A DNA stretch of 64,000 nt from Pithys albifrons albifrons. Taxonomy: Eukaryota > Chordata > Aves > Passeriformes > Thamnophilidae. The notes under the pieces are model-generated. The model saw only the letters and a list, made by a program, of their open reading frames with translations, was not told the DNA's origin and searched no databases. A program made the position numbers and the translations under genes. Position 1 is the first letter of the stretch. Each line of letters opens with the position of its first letter. Location of the stretch: positions 12,731,001 to 12,795,000 of the forward strand of contig NC_092471.1 in NCBI RefSeq assembly GCF_047495875.1, given 5' to 3'. Shown here piece after piece: positions 1 through 11,700 of the stretch.

Positions 1-187
1 CAACTGCACTGAGAGGGGAAAAGAGCCAGAGGAAGATTTTTTTTTATTGCAGGCATGTCTGACCAAGAAATAGGCAGTAAAAAGATTTGATAGTGGTTCC
101 AGTGTAAAAGCTGTTAATGTCTTTTCATTTTCTTACAGCCTTATTGGCTTTAATCAATTAATTTTCATACCTTCCCTTTGGATGTTC

Positions 188-516
188 CCTGAAGGGAAGT
201 TCTGGCCAGGTGGGGGTTGGTCTCTTCTCCCAGGCACTCAGCAATAGGACAAGGAGGCACAGGCTCAAACTCTGCCAGGGGAAATTGAAGTTGGAGATCA
301 GAAAAAAATTCTTTCCAGAGAGAGTAATCAGGTATTGGAACGGCCTGCCCAGAGAGGTGGTGGATTCCCCCTCCCTGGAGGTTTTTATAGTGAGATTGGA
401 TGTGGCACTGAATGCCATGATCTGGTAAAGGGACTGGAGTTGGACCAAGGGTTGGACTTGATGATCTGGGAGGTCTTTTCCAACCCAATCGATTCTGATT
501 CTATGATTCTATGATT
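188..516 (+). mobile_element. CR1 LINE 3' end fragment
   Basis: This fragment is in sense orientation and ends in the CR1 hallmark ATTCTATGATTCTATGATTC repeat. The frame 210-428 encodes a typical CR1 ORF2 C-terminus ([20 protein letters not shown]). It is 5'-truncated, as most avian CR1 copies are, and is not a host gene. Confidence 0.9.
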
Positions 517-520
517 CGTG

Positions 521-3500
521 TGGTGGGATGCTGAGATTCTCTGGACAGTCACAGATTATATATTGGTCTCCATATTCAGCATTTCCAAAACCCCAGAATA
601 TCAGATACCACCAATGGTTTACCCCTTTCAAGTGTGTACATGGAGTTGGGAGCTCAACAGGCCTCCTACTGGCACGTGTGTTCTCAGCACAGACCTGAGC
701 TCAGGTGTCAGGAGCTGAGGGCTGTGTGGGCAGGGCTGCTTCACACCTACTCCACTCAGGGCTGCAGTAATTAGTCTTAATGATTACATCGAGGTGAATG
801 TAAATTAAAACCCCAGATCCAGACACTGCCACAGCATGGCTGAGCCTGAACACAGCCTGTAAAATGGTGAGATTTCATCTCTTGAGCCTCTCTGTTTTGG
901 TGTCTCCCAGCGGGTAAGAATTGGTATCATACCTACTCACCAGTAGTTGGGGAGAAAATGCAGAGTGACTTGTGTAAAATCTGGTATGGTGGCAAATGCT
1001 CTTCGTATTAAAACAAAGATAAACAGCTTGGAGAATGGTTTTTATATGCCTCACCCAGCTCTAGACATTTTGCAGGTTGAAAACAGAGGCAGAGTGATGT
1101 GTGGCTGTTTCACTGAAGAATCAGTGTTGAACGACAACAATTTTTGAAGAGGAAAGATTTGCTGCATTTGCCCATCTTGCTGTGGTGGTTTTACTGTCTG
1201 ATTGTGCCCTTAAAGCATAATTGAGAAGGGATCTCTCACCTCTTCTGAGACTCTGTAAGTGCAGGGAGTTGTGCATGGTCACGCATCAGCAAATCTGGTG
1301 TTTGTGCTGGGCTGTGACAGCTTGGCCACACTCCTCTGGGTCTGCTGCATCTCAGAATCTCAGCATCTCTGATGCCAGGAAGGACTGGAAACCATACCGT
1401 GCTGTTTGGATAGATAGGGTAAATTTTGGCTTTCTCAATCCTGAGAGCAGATTGAGTTCAAGATTTTAAGCAGATAAAATCCAGCAGGCATGTGGGTAGT
1501 CTTTGCTTGTGCTCAGTCAAATGAGATGTTCCCCAAGAAGGAGGATGGTTTACATTCAAACCTTACAGGATTGGATTTTACAGTGGTTCTCCTGAAAAAT
1601 TCTGGATCCCCCTGCTGTTCCTGCAGCAGGCCATGATGTGCTCTGTTTACAAGCTAAGTTAAGGTAGGGCTTGATACATTCAAGCTGTCAGTCCTGCTAC
1701 TTCTGTTGAAAGATGATTTATATTGCAATTTCCAAAGGAGAAAAGGGGCCTGGGAGTGACATTGGGGATCTGTGGGAAGCAGTTCTACTGAGAGGTTACT
1801 GCTCAGCTGCCACTGAGCTGCTGCCCAGCCTGAGCTGCTGGAGCAGCTCTTTGCCTCAGTTTCCCCTGTGCTGAAACTGGAGAAGCAGCAGTGCTGCTGG
1901 GCTGTGCAGCTTCTCGTGGGGCAGGATCACTAACTACAGCTTGGCTGGGATTGCAGACCACTGGTTTAAGCACTATTGGCTTGTATTGTTTTCCTCTTTC
2001 AAAACCCTATTCCAGGATGGGGACTCCTTGTAACCATTCCTGTCCTTTTTGAGAGTGGCAGGATTGGTGAACCCAGTGCCTGCTATTAATCTGAGAGTAT
2101 TTCTGTTATGTGTAATCAACTGCATCTTTGTGTCAGCTTTGAATTTTATCTCACACACATCCCCACAGTAGGACAGCACTACATTAAGTTTTACTATTTT
2201 GTGGAGGTGGATCATATCCCACTTCATTGTTTACAACAGTTGTGAAGATTCAATGCCATTTTAATGAGGTATAGCAGTGGTATATTAAGAAATGTATCTA
2301 TTAAATTCAGTCTTTAGTAGTTGATTGGTATTTAATTGACAAGTGTTAATAGTCATTACATGTCAGTTAAATCCACAGTTGAAGCACTAATTTTGAGTAG
2401 GAAGATTACGGTTTCAAATAAAATACAAACTAAAAGTGTGACTTCTTTTAATATGAAAACTTTATAATAAAGTCTTACACTGACTTTAGCAAGTGTTTAC
2501 AGTAGATATTTTTAAAACAGATGAAAATTACACAAAAGACACATTTTGTCAATTATTGCTGTAAGATTCATAAGAAATTATCTATGGAGGCAATTTCTCT
2601 TTCCTTTTAGGAAATATTCAGACTTCATAATTTTGCAGGAAAGTTTTTTTTTAAAAAGCATGTTATTTAATGTGAACGTGGCCATTCTTCTCAGGGATCT
2701 GGTCCCAGGGATCAGTAGTTTGGAAACGGAGCTTTTCCAAGTTGTGGTGTTATTGCCAGGAGTGAAGGTTTGATGCAGCACCCCAATCCACTCTTATTGC
2801 TGCCAGAGGGAGGTACCTCACAGGTCTCTTGAGTACAGGGTGGATGAAACCTATTTCACAAGGACAAGGTGAAGGATAAAGAGTTTCCTGGGGAGAGAAG
2901 ACAGTGCATATGTATATCCCAGGGGAAGACATGGTTTGATGCCTTGCATGGTCTCCCAGGCTCAGTCTCCAGTAATGACCAGGGGCATCCCTGTCCTGTC
3001 TTGCACCTGAGCTGAGAATATGCTCAGGACAGCAGAGTCATGCATGAATTTTCTTTGAATGAGCTGTGTTGCTGCCAGTCTGTGCCGTGCTCTGTGCAGA
3101 AGTATAGGCTTGGTGGTGGGAAGGTATTCTAAGCATTCACAGAAGTTACCTGCAAATGAGGTAAGCTAAGGCACAGTCTTTCAGTGCCTTACCCTCTCAG
3201 AGGGAGCATGTGAGAGCAGCAGCATGGTGGGAAGGCCTCTGTGTGCCAGCCTCACCATGTCACTTGTCCCAGGCTTCATTCTGCCCTGTGCCCAAGCACT
3301 GCTCTGCAACTTGAATCATTCCCAGGCAAGGACTGGTGTGTCCTCCTTGGTCTGTCTCAGCACACAGCAGATCCCACAGCTGAGCAGTTGGGACCCCTCG
3401 CTGCTGGCAGGCAGCCTGCCTGTTCCCATCGCTACGTGTCGGTAGGTGGTTCCTGTCTAATGAAGCTCCTTTCCAAGGGAGGCTGTTGACATGCTCCAGC

Positions 3501-6500
3501 ATCGCCAGATGGTCCCCTTACCTCCTCTTCTCTCACGCTCCCTCAGAAACATTAATGATCCCTAAACCTCTCTGATGGAGGGGCTCCTTTTTGTGACAAC
3601 CTCATTACGTGGTTATCAGGAGCTGCCACTATCCAGGTTGTCAGGACAACCAGCCTGATTCAGAGCCGCTGGGAAAGGTCTGAACCTCAGGCAAATAACC
3701 ATCCCCAGCTCCCAGCAGATGCTCACGCGCAGCCAATCGCCAGGGCGTGGGGAAGCCATGACATCATGGGCCAAGCAGGCCCCCAGATTTAATTGTTAGC
3801 TTTCTGCATCCCTCTGTGTCCCTCCCCGCCAGTGCTCCCCATGCCAGCCCCGGGCACAGCTAATCCAGTCCTGCTGAGATGCCACTTCAGACTCCTCTGT
3901 AGCTGCCTGTGCTTGGCAGGGCCGGCAGAGGGGCCCCCAGAGCCCCCCAAGTAGTGCAGCCTCAGTGAGGAGCAGCTGGCACAGGGGGAACTGCAGGGTA
4001 CTGCAATGCCTGCACTGTAAGGGGCCAGAATAGGTGGTTACTTAGTGGGGATTTGTTAGTGGGGATGGGAGTTAGTTGTCAGAGTTAATTCTGTTTGTAG
4101 GATGAACTCTCTGGCAGCTACCACTAAGTGGAAGATTAATGGGATATCCTCTTTCCATGAAAACCTACTGACATCCAGTAGCAGTCATGCTGTATTGCTC
4201 AGATTGTGTCGTGTTTGCCAGCAAGGTGTGATAAACATGGCAGAAGCAGTTCTGGTGCAGATGGAGGCTGTGTCCACTTTCCTGCCTTGCTGAAGCAGAG
4301 GGGTTTGCTCATGGCTTTATGCCTTCACTAGGTGTATCTGAGCCACCTCTGGAACTGCATACCCCATTAAGATTACACCCTACCTAGCAGTGACTGAGGC
4401 ATCTTGCAGATGTGCAGCTGCAGAGCTTTCCTAAATTCCTGTCCTGCTTGAGCGTGTTTCCTGTGAAAGCAGGATCAGGCAGCTTTTTGAAAGACTTCTT
4501 CTTTTTGCTCAAGAAAGTTTTTTTTTTTAATTCTCTGGCCATCCCAGCTAAATGTTCATTTCATTTTTGAATATGTTGGTGCTTAGTGTCCTGTGCTGAG
4601 ACCTTCAGCATTGCACATCCCTCTGGCACAGGGAAGAGTGCTGGTCAGGCAGTGCAAGTCTGCAGCACTGCCATCAATTTGGAAAGTTCTATCTGATCAG
4701 ATCTAAGAGGTGAGGTTATCTGGCACTGGGCTTCTGAAGTCCTCAGGCATCATTTGGAGGCTACGAGAAGGCTATCTGTTGCTCAGAGCTAATAGTTCTT
4801 TCTCTTGCTTTGCTGTGTTGGCTACCTGGCCCTGAATTTCCATGGGGTTGCATCTTCAGGGAGGAGTTGCCCTGAGCCACTCCCGGTTGGAAGTGCCCCA
4901 AGGAGAGGCTGGGAAGCTTGTGCACAGCTGAACAGAGAGATACTCCAGCATGGATGGTTGTGATACAGCCAGTCCTGGCTATTTCAGTACACCGGGAAGG
5001 AGCTGTTGGGGCTGGTGATGGACCTGGTCCAGCCAAGTCCTTCCGCCTGTTTCTCAGACTCCTGGAGCATTGGGCACTGGGGCTCAATTTATGGCAGCTT
5101 CTGAGGTTACTTATGCAGGATAAGACCTTTGCTCAGAGACCAGATGGCTCCTGAAAAACCAGGGTTTGGGCAGGCTTTGCAGGTCTCAGAGGCAGGACCT
5201 CGTGGGCATGCAGACTCTCAAAGAGAGTTTCCAGCTTGCTTGGACACCCATGTGACAGTCACACGGGACTGACATCTAGCAGTCACTGGCCTGCTTTCCC
5301 ATGCCCTGTGGGGGCAAAACTGTCAGCATGTCCATGTCTGGGCAGGATCAGGCTCAGCCACACTGCAGGTCTGGCGTGGCCCAGCCCAGCCCATGGAGAA
5401 TGTCCAGCTTGCACTGCTGAGCCCAGCACCCCAGGACTGTGTGGGAGCCTTGACCATGCAGTCACTGTTTCTCCCTCTCCCAGCAATGTGCTTGAGCAGC
5501 GTGCCCTTTGTCAGCACACCTGGCTGTTCACAGTGTGTGGTGGAGCCCTCCAGTTCGAACAGGGTCAGCCTCTTGCATGCTGGGATGAGGAGCAAGGGAG
5601 CTCTGCAGCTTGGGCAATTTCCTCTTTGTGGCATTTGCTTTTGCTTCCTCTCTTTATCTCCTTTCCCGGGATGGCATGGGACAGGCATGTGGAATCAGCT
5701 TCCTATCAGTTATGGCACAGTTGGCTTCCATCCAGCAGCTTAAAGGTAGCTGGAGAACCCAGGAAGACTGAAATGCAGAGGTTCAAAGGCTCAGATTTTT
5801 AAAAACCCTCTGTAATTTTCAGGAAAGACTCTGCCATATGCAGTTAACGGTTGCAAGGTTTCTTTGGCTCTGAGGAAAGTTCTGACTTTGGAGAAGGCTG
5901 AAAGTAAGAGATCTGATCTTGCTTTTTCACTACATGCAGTCGCAGAGTCACGTTTCTGCTCTTTCATGGGGCAAAGGAAACTGAAACTGCCTTCATGTGC
6001 TCTTTGCCAGCCTTCAGAAAAGTAAGTCAGGAGCCAAGGCACCAGGCTGCAGTTTTCCTATAGTCCTTATAAGAGAAACTTTGCTAAGTGATTCACTCAC
6101 AGATTCAATCCCAGCATCTGTAATTGCCTGACTTCATGCTCTATCTGCAGCTTTTCCTTGGGCTGTCTGCCTCCTTCAGAACAGGACACAGACCTCCCAT
6201 GGTGTATGATGTGCTGGGGTGTGGGGCTTACAAATGACCCACCAGTCTGTTTCCAAAGCCCTTGGGAATAATTTTTACTCTGAAGGTGTCTGGGTACCAC
6301 AGGTCCCCCACCTGCTCAGTCCTCTCCAACTCCAGGCTGTTTTAAACAGCCAGTGTGGTTTGCAGGGCTGGGTGAGTCTGCGGTCACCCTGACAGCTTCA
6401 GCTGCATTCCCTTCATCACTGCAGTCAAGGGACATTCCCCACTGTCTTTGCATGGACTTTGAAGGGGGAAGAGCCAAAGGCCAAAGCCTGCACTCTCTGC

Positions 6501-7570
6501 AAACAAACCTGCCTTGGCTCAATGAAGAAGAGGGTGTGCTCTGCAGGAGTCACCCTATGGCTTGTCCTGACCCTCCTGGATGCATATGGTGCTGTTACCG
6601 GGGTGGACTACTTGCAGCAGAAAGTGGAAGGCCTCTTCTTCCATGTCAAAGGGACAGCAGGATTCCTGCTGGCCTTAGAGAATCCTGAGAGTCACCTGTG
6701 CACAGGGCAGTTCCTCTGTGGAGATGAAAGTGGTACTGACAGCTTGCTCCACGGCTTGACTGTGATGACTGCAGATCCAGCTAGCTAAGTGACAGATTTG
6801 ACTCATAGTGGGGAAGAAAACCTTGGTGAGACCTCGGCGTACAGCAGGAAGGGATGGCAGTGATTCAGTAGGGGCTGCTCGTCACGTCAGTGTGGACTGG
6901 GTGACTCAGTGAGCTCTTGCTGCTGGAGAACCTGTCCTTTGAACGAGCTGTAAGAAAACAGTGTGACCATTCGTGGTCAGAGAAGATCACATGCTGTGTG
7001 GTGGGGCTGGGAGGGTTTGTTATCTCCTCTGATCTGTGTGACCTGCCTTACCTTTGCCAGGAGCAGCCTGCAGAAGGCAGACTTCGTGGTTTGCTCATGG
7101 CTGCTGCATAATGTTATTAAACATACCTTGTGCCTCTCCACCAGGGAAAATCCCAGACAAACAAATGGTCAAAGGTATGCCCACTGTGGTCTGTAACAGC
7201 ACAGCCCTTCCTACTGCCGGTGGCACTGGGGTGGGCAGGATAGAATAGCGGCTGGCAGAGCATCCTGGACCGGGCACAACCCCGAGCCGGGAGCGCGCCT
7301 GGTGCTCCCGGACCCGGCACCGCTGCTGCCCACGGCTGTGAAATCCGCATTTTAATTTTGTTGTTGTTGTTGTTCTGGAAATATTGTAAACGGGAGGGCA
7401 TCCTCATCAGAGCAGGATCTGTTCCTACTGTTGACACCTTCCATGGAGGAGCTCAGCTCGGAGTGGCAGGAGCGGGACCACGCTCTGCCTGAGGAAGCAT
7501 AATTCGCAATGAGTGAAGAAGAAAGGAAAACACAGACCGTGAATAAGATTTTTCTTCTGGTGCTTTTAGG
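521..7570. other. Upstream sequence without recognisable genes
   Basis: Single-copy-looking DNA. Apart from the block at 3530-3900 I see no exon, RNA gene or repeat I can name. Frames such as 5236-5802 have no family resemblance and no splice or codon support. In mammals the upstream neighbour of PAK3 is CHRDL1 on the opposite strand; I saw no cysteine-rich von Willebrand type C exon here. Confidence 0.6.
3530..3900. promoter_or_regulatory. Candidate upstream regulatory block
   Basis: This non-repetitive block keeps several isolated CpGs and dense motifs: TTACGTGG (about 3605), CCAAT at about 3735 (CGCAGCCAATCGCC), a CRE-like ATGACATCATGG (about 3759-3770), and ATTAATGATCCC (about 3551). It may be a conserved enhancer or an alternative promoter 4-5 kb upstream of the island. 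Conservation could not be tested. Confidence 0.3.
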
Positions 7571-8039
7571 GATCTTTGCAGGGAAGTGCCCTCTGGAGCT
7601 GGTTGCTCCAGGCGCGCTCCCTGCTGGGTTTCTCCCGGGCTTGGATGCGGGCAGGAGAAGCCCACAGGCTGTCACGCGTAGACGTCATCCGGGGGAGCCC
7701 CGATTTTCACCATGCATTTCCTATTCCCAGCCGACGAGGACCAGGGAGCGTTTGCTGCCTCGCAGGACTCGTTCCAGCCGCGGGCCGTGCCGGTCCCGCC
7801 TCGCAGGTGCCCGCACACCCCGAGCGGCTCCCGGGAAGGGGCTGGGCGGGCCATCGCCCCCCCGCGCCGCGCTTCCCCCACGCGCCTGCCTCGAAACACA
7901 AGATTTGCCCCCAGCCCCAGCCCCGGCGCGTGTGTCGTCACCGCCGCCCGCCGCGCCCATTGGCTGCGCCAGCGCGGCTGCGGCGGCCCCGCGACGCGCG
8001 GGGCGGGCGGGCGCGCGGCGATTGGCGGCGCGGGGGGAC

Positions 8040-8118
8040 GGGCCGCGCCCGGGGGGCGCTCGACGGCGGCGGCGGCGGCGGGGACGGGCGGGGCGGCGAT
8101 GACCGGCCGCGAGTGCAG
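8040..8118 (+). other. Candidate non-coding first exon of PAK3 (3' end defined by a donor)
   Basis: The sequence GAGTGCAG|GTAACG gives a good splice donor at 8118/8119, just downstream of the CCAAT and GC boxes. The 5' boundary is a guess. An ATG at 8099 opens a short upstream frame (MTGRECR). If 8118 were spliced directly to 45042, it would read on as RP and stop at TGA within the 22-nt leader of the coding exon, giving a 9-codon uORF. Intermediate 5'UTR exons may exist and would change this. Confidence 0.45.
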
Positions 8119-8124
8119 GTAACG

Positions 8125-8405
8125 CGGCCGGGCTGCAGGGACCGACCGCGGCTCCGGGTGCCCCGGCCGGGCTGCAGGGACCGACCGCGGCTCCGGGTGC
8201 CCCGGCCGGGCTGCAGGGACCGACCGCGGCTCCGGGTGCCCCGGCCGGGCTGCAGGGACCGACCGCGGCTCCGGGTGCCCCGGCCGGGCTGCAGGGACCG
8301 ACCGCGGCTCCGGGTGCCCCGGCCGGGCTGCAGGGACCGACCGCGGCTCCGGGTGCCCCGGCCGGGCTGCAGGGACCGACCGCGGCTCCGGGTGCCCCGG
8401 CCGGG
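8125..8405. repeat. GC-rich minisatellite, seven 39-bp units
   Basis: Seven apparently identical 39-bp units begin at 8125, 8164, 8203, 8242, 8281, 8320 and 8359, followed by a partial unit from 8398 (CGGCCGGG then CCCCGCGG). Each unit starts CGGCCGGGCTGCAGGGACC and includes CCGCGG. The period is a multiple of three, so long spurious frames stay open on both strands. The array starts six bases after the candidate donor GT. Confidence 0.97.
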
Positions 8406-8752
8406 CCCCGCGGCCGCCGGCGGAGCGCGGTGCCCGTGGCCGCGCCGGGTCCCCGCGGCGATGGGAGGAGGATGCCGCGGGCAGGGCCGGGCTGCGCCGG
8501 TGCCGGGGCTGTCGCTGCGGCTCCGCGGTGCCGCTGCCGTGGGTGACACCTGTGTGGTCGGAGCCCGGTGTCCTGCGGGAGGGCTCCCCGAGCCGCAGAG
8601 CCGCGGCCCGGGTTGGGGCTGTGTCAGCGCCGGCCCCGGCCATGAGCGCGTCCGCGGTGCGTGTGTTCCCCATCTCCCAACAATGCCGCCTCTGGGCTGC
8701 GCTTCTGCAGAGGAGTGAGAAATTCTGGGCTATAAATAACTCCGCCTTTTCC

Positions 8753-8776
8753 TTTTTTTTTTTTTTTTTTTTTTTT
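8753..8776. repeat. Poly-T tract (24 bases)
   Basis: A homopolymer run directly at the 3' edge of the CpG island, preceded by a TATA-like GGCTATAAATAACTCC at about 8729-8744. Confidence 0.95.
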
Positions 8777-11700
8777 CAATACTCGCTGTTGGCAACGCGT
8801 ATCCGACTGACCCGTTCTGCAGCACCTGCCAAGTTTTTCTCGAAATCCGGTCAGGGAAGGGTGGTCTCTCCTTGTGCATGCCTGGTGGTGCCTGATGCCA
8901 CCCTGCAGCCTGTCCCTGGGTTGGGTTGTCCCTTTGTCCCAGACTTTGACACCAGCCAGCCGAGAAGGTGCTCCAGCATGATGATGTCTGGCTGCTCCGG
9001 GTTCCCTCCTCCGGGCCAGGGGGATGCTCTCGGCAGGAGTGATGCCACCTTATTGTGGTCACTGAGGCAGCTTTCATATCCATTTTTCATCAGTGCCAGA
9101 AATGGGCCGTACATTTAATACATTGAGGTATTAATGTGGAAGGCTGAGGAAATTCAGGCAGGAGAAGCCACGGCTTCAAAGTGAGAGACATCTGAAAGAG
9201 GCGGTGGGCCTGGGCAGGGAGGAGCGGGGCTGTTCCAGGACCTGCAGCCCTAAGGGTGATGAGGGGGGATGGATTTTGAGTGTCCCAGCGTGGCTCCATG
9301 TGCGAGGTGGGCACAGCGTGTTCCAGCAGTGAACATCCTGGGTGTCTGTGTGCAGAGTTTGGCACACGCTTCCAAAGGCTTTGTGTCCCTTTCTTTCCAC
9401 CTGCCAGGATCCAGCCCTAGGCCAAGGCTTCGGCAGAGGGGAGCCTGCTTTGTGTGGTCCTTATGGGCACGGTCCGAGATGCTGTTTGGCACAGGGAATC
9501 TGGAGGCCGGAGATCAGTGTGGGCTTAGCTGAGGCACTCTCAGACATGAACTGCCTGACAGCCAGGAGGAGGAGGACGGGCTGTCAGGAGGGCTGGAGCC
9601 AGGCTGATGCCTGCCAGCCCGAGGGGAGAGGGCAGGGAATGCTGTGGCTGGAGCGGGTGATGAGATAAGATCCTCTCCCCTGGCTCCCCTCGTGTGAATC
9701 CACCTTCTCCGTGGCTGTCAGACGGGGAGGAGGGGGCCTGGCACATCTCCAGAGGGAGGTGGGAAGTGGAAGTGGGGCACATGGCTGCACAGGAGCCTCA
9801 GGCTTCCAGTTGCAGGTTACCCAGCGATGTGAGCAGAGAGTAAATGGGGAGTTGGGTGTAGTGGAATTGGGGCTTGGTGGGTTGTTCAGGGCCGGGGAGT
9901 GAAGGTTGCTGTGACAGGTTGTTCTCATGGAAGGGAAGAATTGCCCTGACCCCCCTTTTTCTGCAGTGAGCACAGGCTGGCAAGGGAGAGCGATGCTTGT
10001 GGCTGCATGGGTTGGAGTTGCATTCCTGGAGGACGGAATTGGGCAGAGGAGCTGGTGGCAGGCATTTTGGGGGGTGCTGGGGCTGGGTGAGAGGCTGCAG
10101 GCAGCTGCCTCTGGGCTGCAGAGAAGGTTGTACTCTGAACAGAGACCTGCATGGATGGCATTTCTTCTCTGAGTGACTCTGGATAACTAAAAGTAAGTGT
10201 CAGTAGCTGCTGCGAGCCCTGAGCTCCTGTTACAGGATTAGGTTTCAGGCCTCATGGGCCACCACTTGCAGCAGCAACAGTTTAGGGGGCAGCTGTGGCA
10301 GCAGCGCTGCAGGACACAGGGCCCAGGATGAGCTGCTTTGGGTGTCACAGGCTCTGCACTTGGGCCTCGCTCACCTCAGGGCTTCAGCACGAGCATGGCC
10401 AGCTTTTTGTTGGGGCTGTTTGATGGGGGCTTTGTGCCATCTAACAAGCCCAGTGAGACTGTGTAGGGGGGTGTCCCACAGGAGAATTTTACCTTTCCAA
10501 ATAGACTGTTCCCTGGACAATTTCTCTGTAAGGATCTGACCAAAACTCAAAAAACATGGAAGTTGGAGTCCAGATTGTCCTCTGTGTCTTGAGACAGCTC
10601 ACAAGGTCGGGAAAAATCAGACTGGGCACAAGAGGTTGTCTTCCTTCATTCGCCTGTATTTTATGCTGCTTTTGTACATGCAGTTGCAGAGATAGGTGAG
10701 ACACATTCAGCTCTGCAACATATTGTTGGCCATAACAAAACCAGCTCCCGTATTAGCCATCTTCTGGCCTGGCAGCATTTGCTCCTAGAGGAGAGCTGGT
10801 TTGTGGGAATAGTCCCATTTCAGTTCCCGTTCCCTCTGCCTAAAGTCTTCTTCTCTTTTTCTTTTAATACTTTAATTTGTGACTGTGGATCTAAGTGTTC
10901 CTGGAGCTGCCAGTGTTTTGGGATGAAAACCAGCTGAGAAGCTGAAGGTCTTTCAGATCTGCCTTCAACTCCTCCTTCATATTAGCCATGTCTGCACGGA
11001 ACTGGTCACAAGGGGATGTTGCCAGATTTGGCTTCTGCTGCTGCTCTGATTGGACACCCTGTGATTTTGGGACATTAACAGTGCTGTCAGTTTGTGCCTT
11101 GCTGGTTTGAGTACCAGTTTCTGTTCCTTGCTGTGCTTAACAGTGGGCAGGTGGGAGCCCACTGTGATCTTCCTCTTTCATTACCATCCTTAGCTCATGC
11201 CAAAGGTGCTTGAAGCTTTTCTCCCAGGAACTTAATGGGGAGGGCAGCAGTAGGAAGGGAAAAGAGAATTAACTCTCACCTGCAGAAATAAACCTTTTCA
11301 CTCAGTGCTATTTTGTGTTTAGCTAGTGTTTTCCCCCTGCAGCTCTATTTTGCTTTTTACCTTTCAAACACAAATAGTTGAACTTGTGTCTCTTCTGTTT
11401 CTTTGATGGCTTTGATTTGCCTGTTACTTGAAGAATGGCATTAGACCAAGTGGTAATTGGTAGGTTTCACTGGGCCTGGGTCAGCACAGGTAGAGATGCT
11501 ACTGATGTAAATGTCTTATCTCAGACCTCCTGTCTCTGGTGTGCCTTCTGCCCCTAGCAGCAATTGTGTAATGGAAGAATGTGACAAAAGTATCTGTCGT
11601 TTGCTACTTGCCAGACTCAGTGCATGGAGTTTTGGAGCTCTTTTCCAGGTGAATGTCAGCAGCTGTGGCTTGTCTGCAGCAAATAGCAGGTGTAGTGCTG

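Larger units (their letters stand above)
7600..8680 (+). promoter_or_regulatory. PAK3: CpG island, probable PAK3 promoter
   Basis: This is the only long, strongly G+C- and CpG-rich block in the window. It contains inverted CCAAT boxes (ATTGG at 7959-7963 and 8021-8025), GC-box-like GGGCGGG runs (about 8000-8012 and 8081-8096), and a CRE-like GACGTCAT at 7681. No TATA box lies upstream of the candidate exon, which is typical of dispersed-start CpG promoters. Its distance (37 kb) and sense relative to the first PAK3 coding exon fit the gene's long 5' non-coding region, but no transcript evidence is available here. It could instead be a bidirectional promoter or serve another transcript. Confidence 0.75.

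Noticed and set aside
5236..5802. 188-codon + strand frame upstream of the island
   Set aside because: No family resemblance. Overlapping frames of similar quality occur on both strands.
7672..8673. 333-codon open frame on the - strand across the CpG island
   Set aside because: It is a mirror effect of the same minisatellite and base composition, an Arg/Pro/Ala-rich translation with no domain.
7576..8718. 380-codon open frame on the + strand across the CpG island
   Set aside because: Its length comes from G+C-rich DNA with few stop codons and from a 39-bp repeat that preserves frame. The opposite strand is equally open, and there is no family resemblance.
8729..8744. TATA box (GGCTATAAATAACTCC) as the main promoter
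   Set aside because: It lies downstream of the island core beside a poly-T run. No initiator or donor pairs with it, so chance is as likely.
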